Assembly (NCBI GenBank): GCA_963815505.1
Contig: CAWFGU010000022.1
Coordinates: 186,001 to 250,000 of the forward strand
Direction: 5' to 3'
Origin: CAXBBB01 sp963815505
Lineage (GTDB): Bacteria > Bacteroidota > Rhodothermia > Rhodothermales > BA12
Length of the DNA: 64,000 bases
Shown: in pieces, positions 63,997 through 64,000 of the stretch
How positions within the stretch are numbered: position 1 is the first letter of the stretch
Layout: each line of letters begins with the position of its first letter
Made by a program: the position numbers and the translations under genes
The notes under the pieces: model-generated
Told to the model about the DNA's origin: nothing
The model's database searches: none
Seen by the model: only the letters and a program-made list of their open reading frames with translations

Positions 63997-64000
63997 GAAA

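Overview
The window is about 64 kb of high-GC DNA (roughly 64% by eye) from the chromosome of a flagellated member of the Bacteroidota/Rhodothermota lineage, most like the Rhodothermales. The evidence is: C-terminal sorting domains of the type IX secretion kind on several secreted proteins; an HU-CCDC81/SPOR envelope protein; Y_Y_Y/propeller sensor kinases; small PurL and single-chain GcvP enzymes; and at least one clear TTG-N19-TAnnTTTN (-33/-7) promoter. The combination with FliJ, FliK, FlgD, FlgE, MotA, CheY and CheZ is less common for this lineage. Species-level assignment is not possible from the sequence alone.

Layout. 1-6 kb: the end of xseA, a conserved unknown protein, a frameshifted Uma2 nuclease, an SDR oxidoreductase, a 2-TM protein, and a coupled pair (YqcI/YcgG-GntA-like plus DUF1989). 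6-11 kb: a DEAD-box helicase, a 184-bp MITE-like element, a PfkB kinase and a three-gene operon of small YqjD-like membrane-anchored proteins. 11-26 kb: one long co-directional envelope-to-flagellum block: TPR protein, outer-membrane barrel, HU/SPOR proteins, ExbB, ExbD, FliJ, MotE-like, a giant FliK, FlgD and FlgE, ended by a strong terminator. 26-34 kb: a hybrid histidine kinase, rnc, a mini T9SS protein, an aldehyde dehydrogenase, an iodotyrosine-deiodinase-like flavoprotein and a fasciclin protein. 34-37 kb: cheY-cheZ-motA on the minus strand. 37-41 kb: gcvP, flanked on both sides by TIR-bounded elements, one holding a 23-bp minisatellite and the other a DUF559 nuclease. 41-46 kb: two T9SS cargo proteins, an AI-2E transporter and a PhoU-like protein. 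46-64 kb: nadD, a TonB receptor, a lipoprotein, HMG-CoA lyase, a propeller kinase with its NarL-type regulator, a T9SS propeller protein, an M1 peptidase, a membrane protein, trxB, trxA and purL.

Two things stand out. First, at least nine genes are interrupted by about thirteen frame changes, and all but one are in the same direction (one extra base). In several of them the frames rejoin by skipping the G after a CTC or TTC codon. Insertion-type sequencing error is the likeliest cause, but the uniform direction deserves a check against reads. Second, two short elements with matching GGACC...GGGCACC termini, one carrying a DUF559 endonuclease and one a perfect tandem array, bracket gcvP. They look like members of one previously unlabelled mobile-repeat family.
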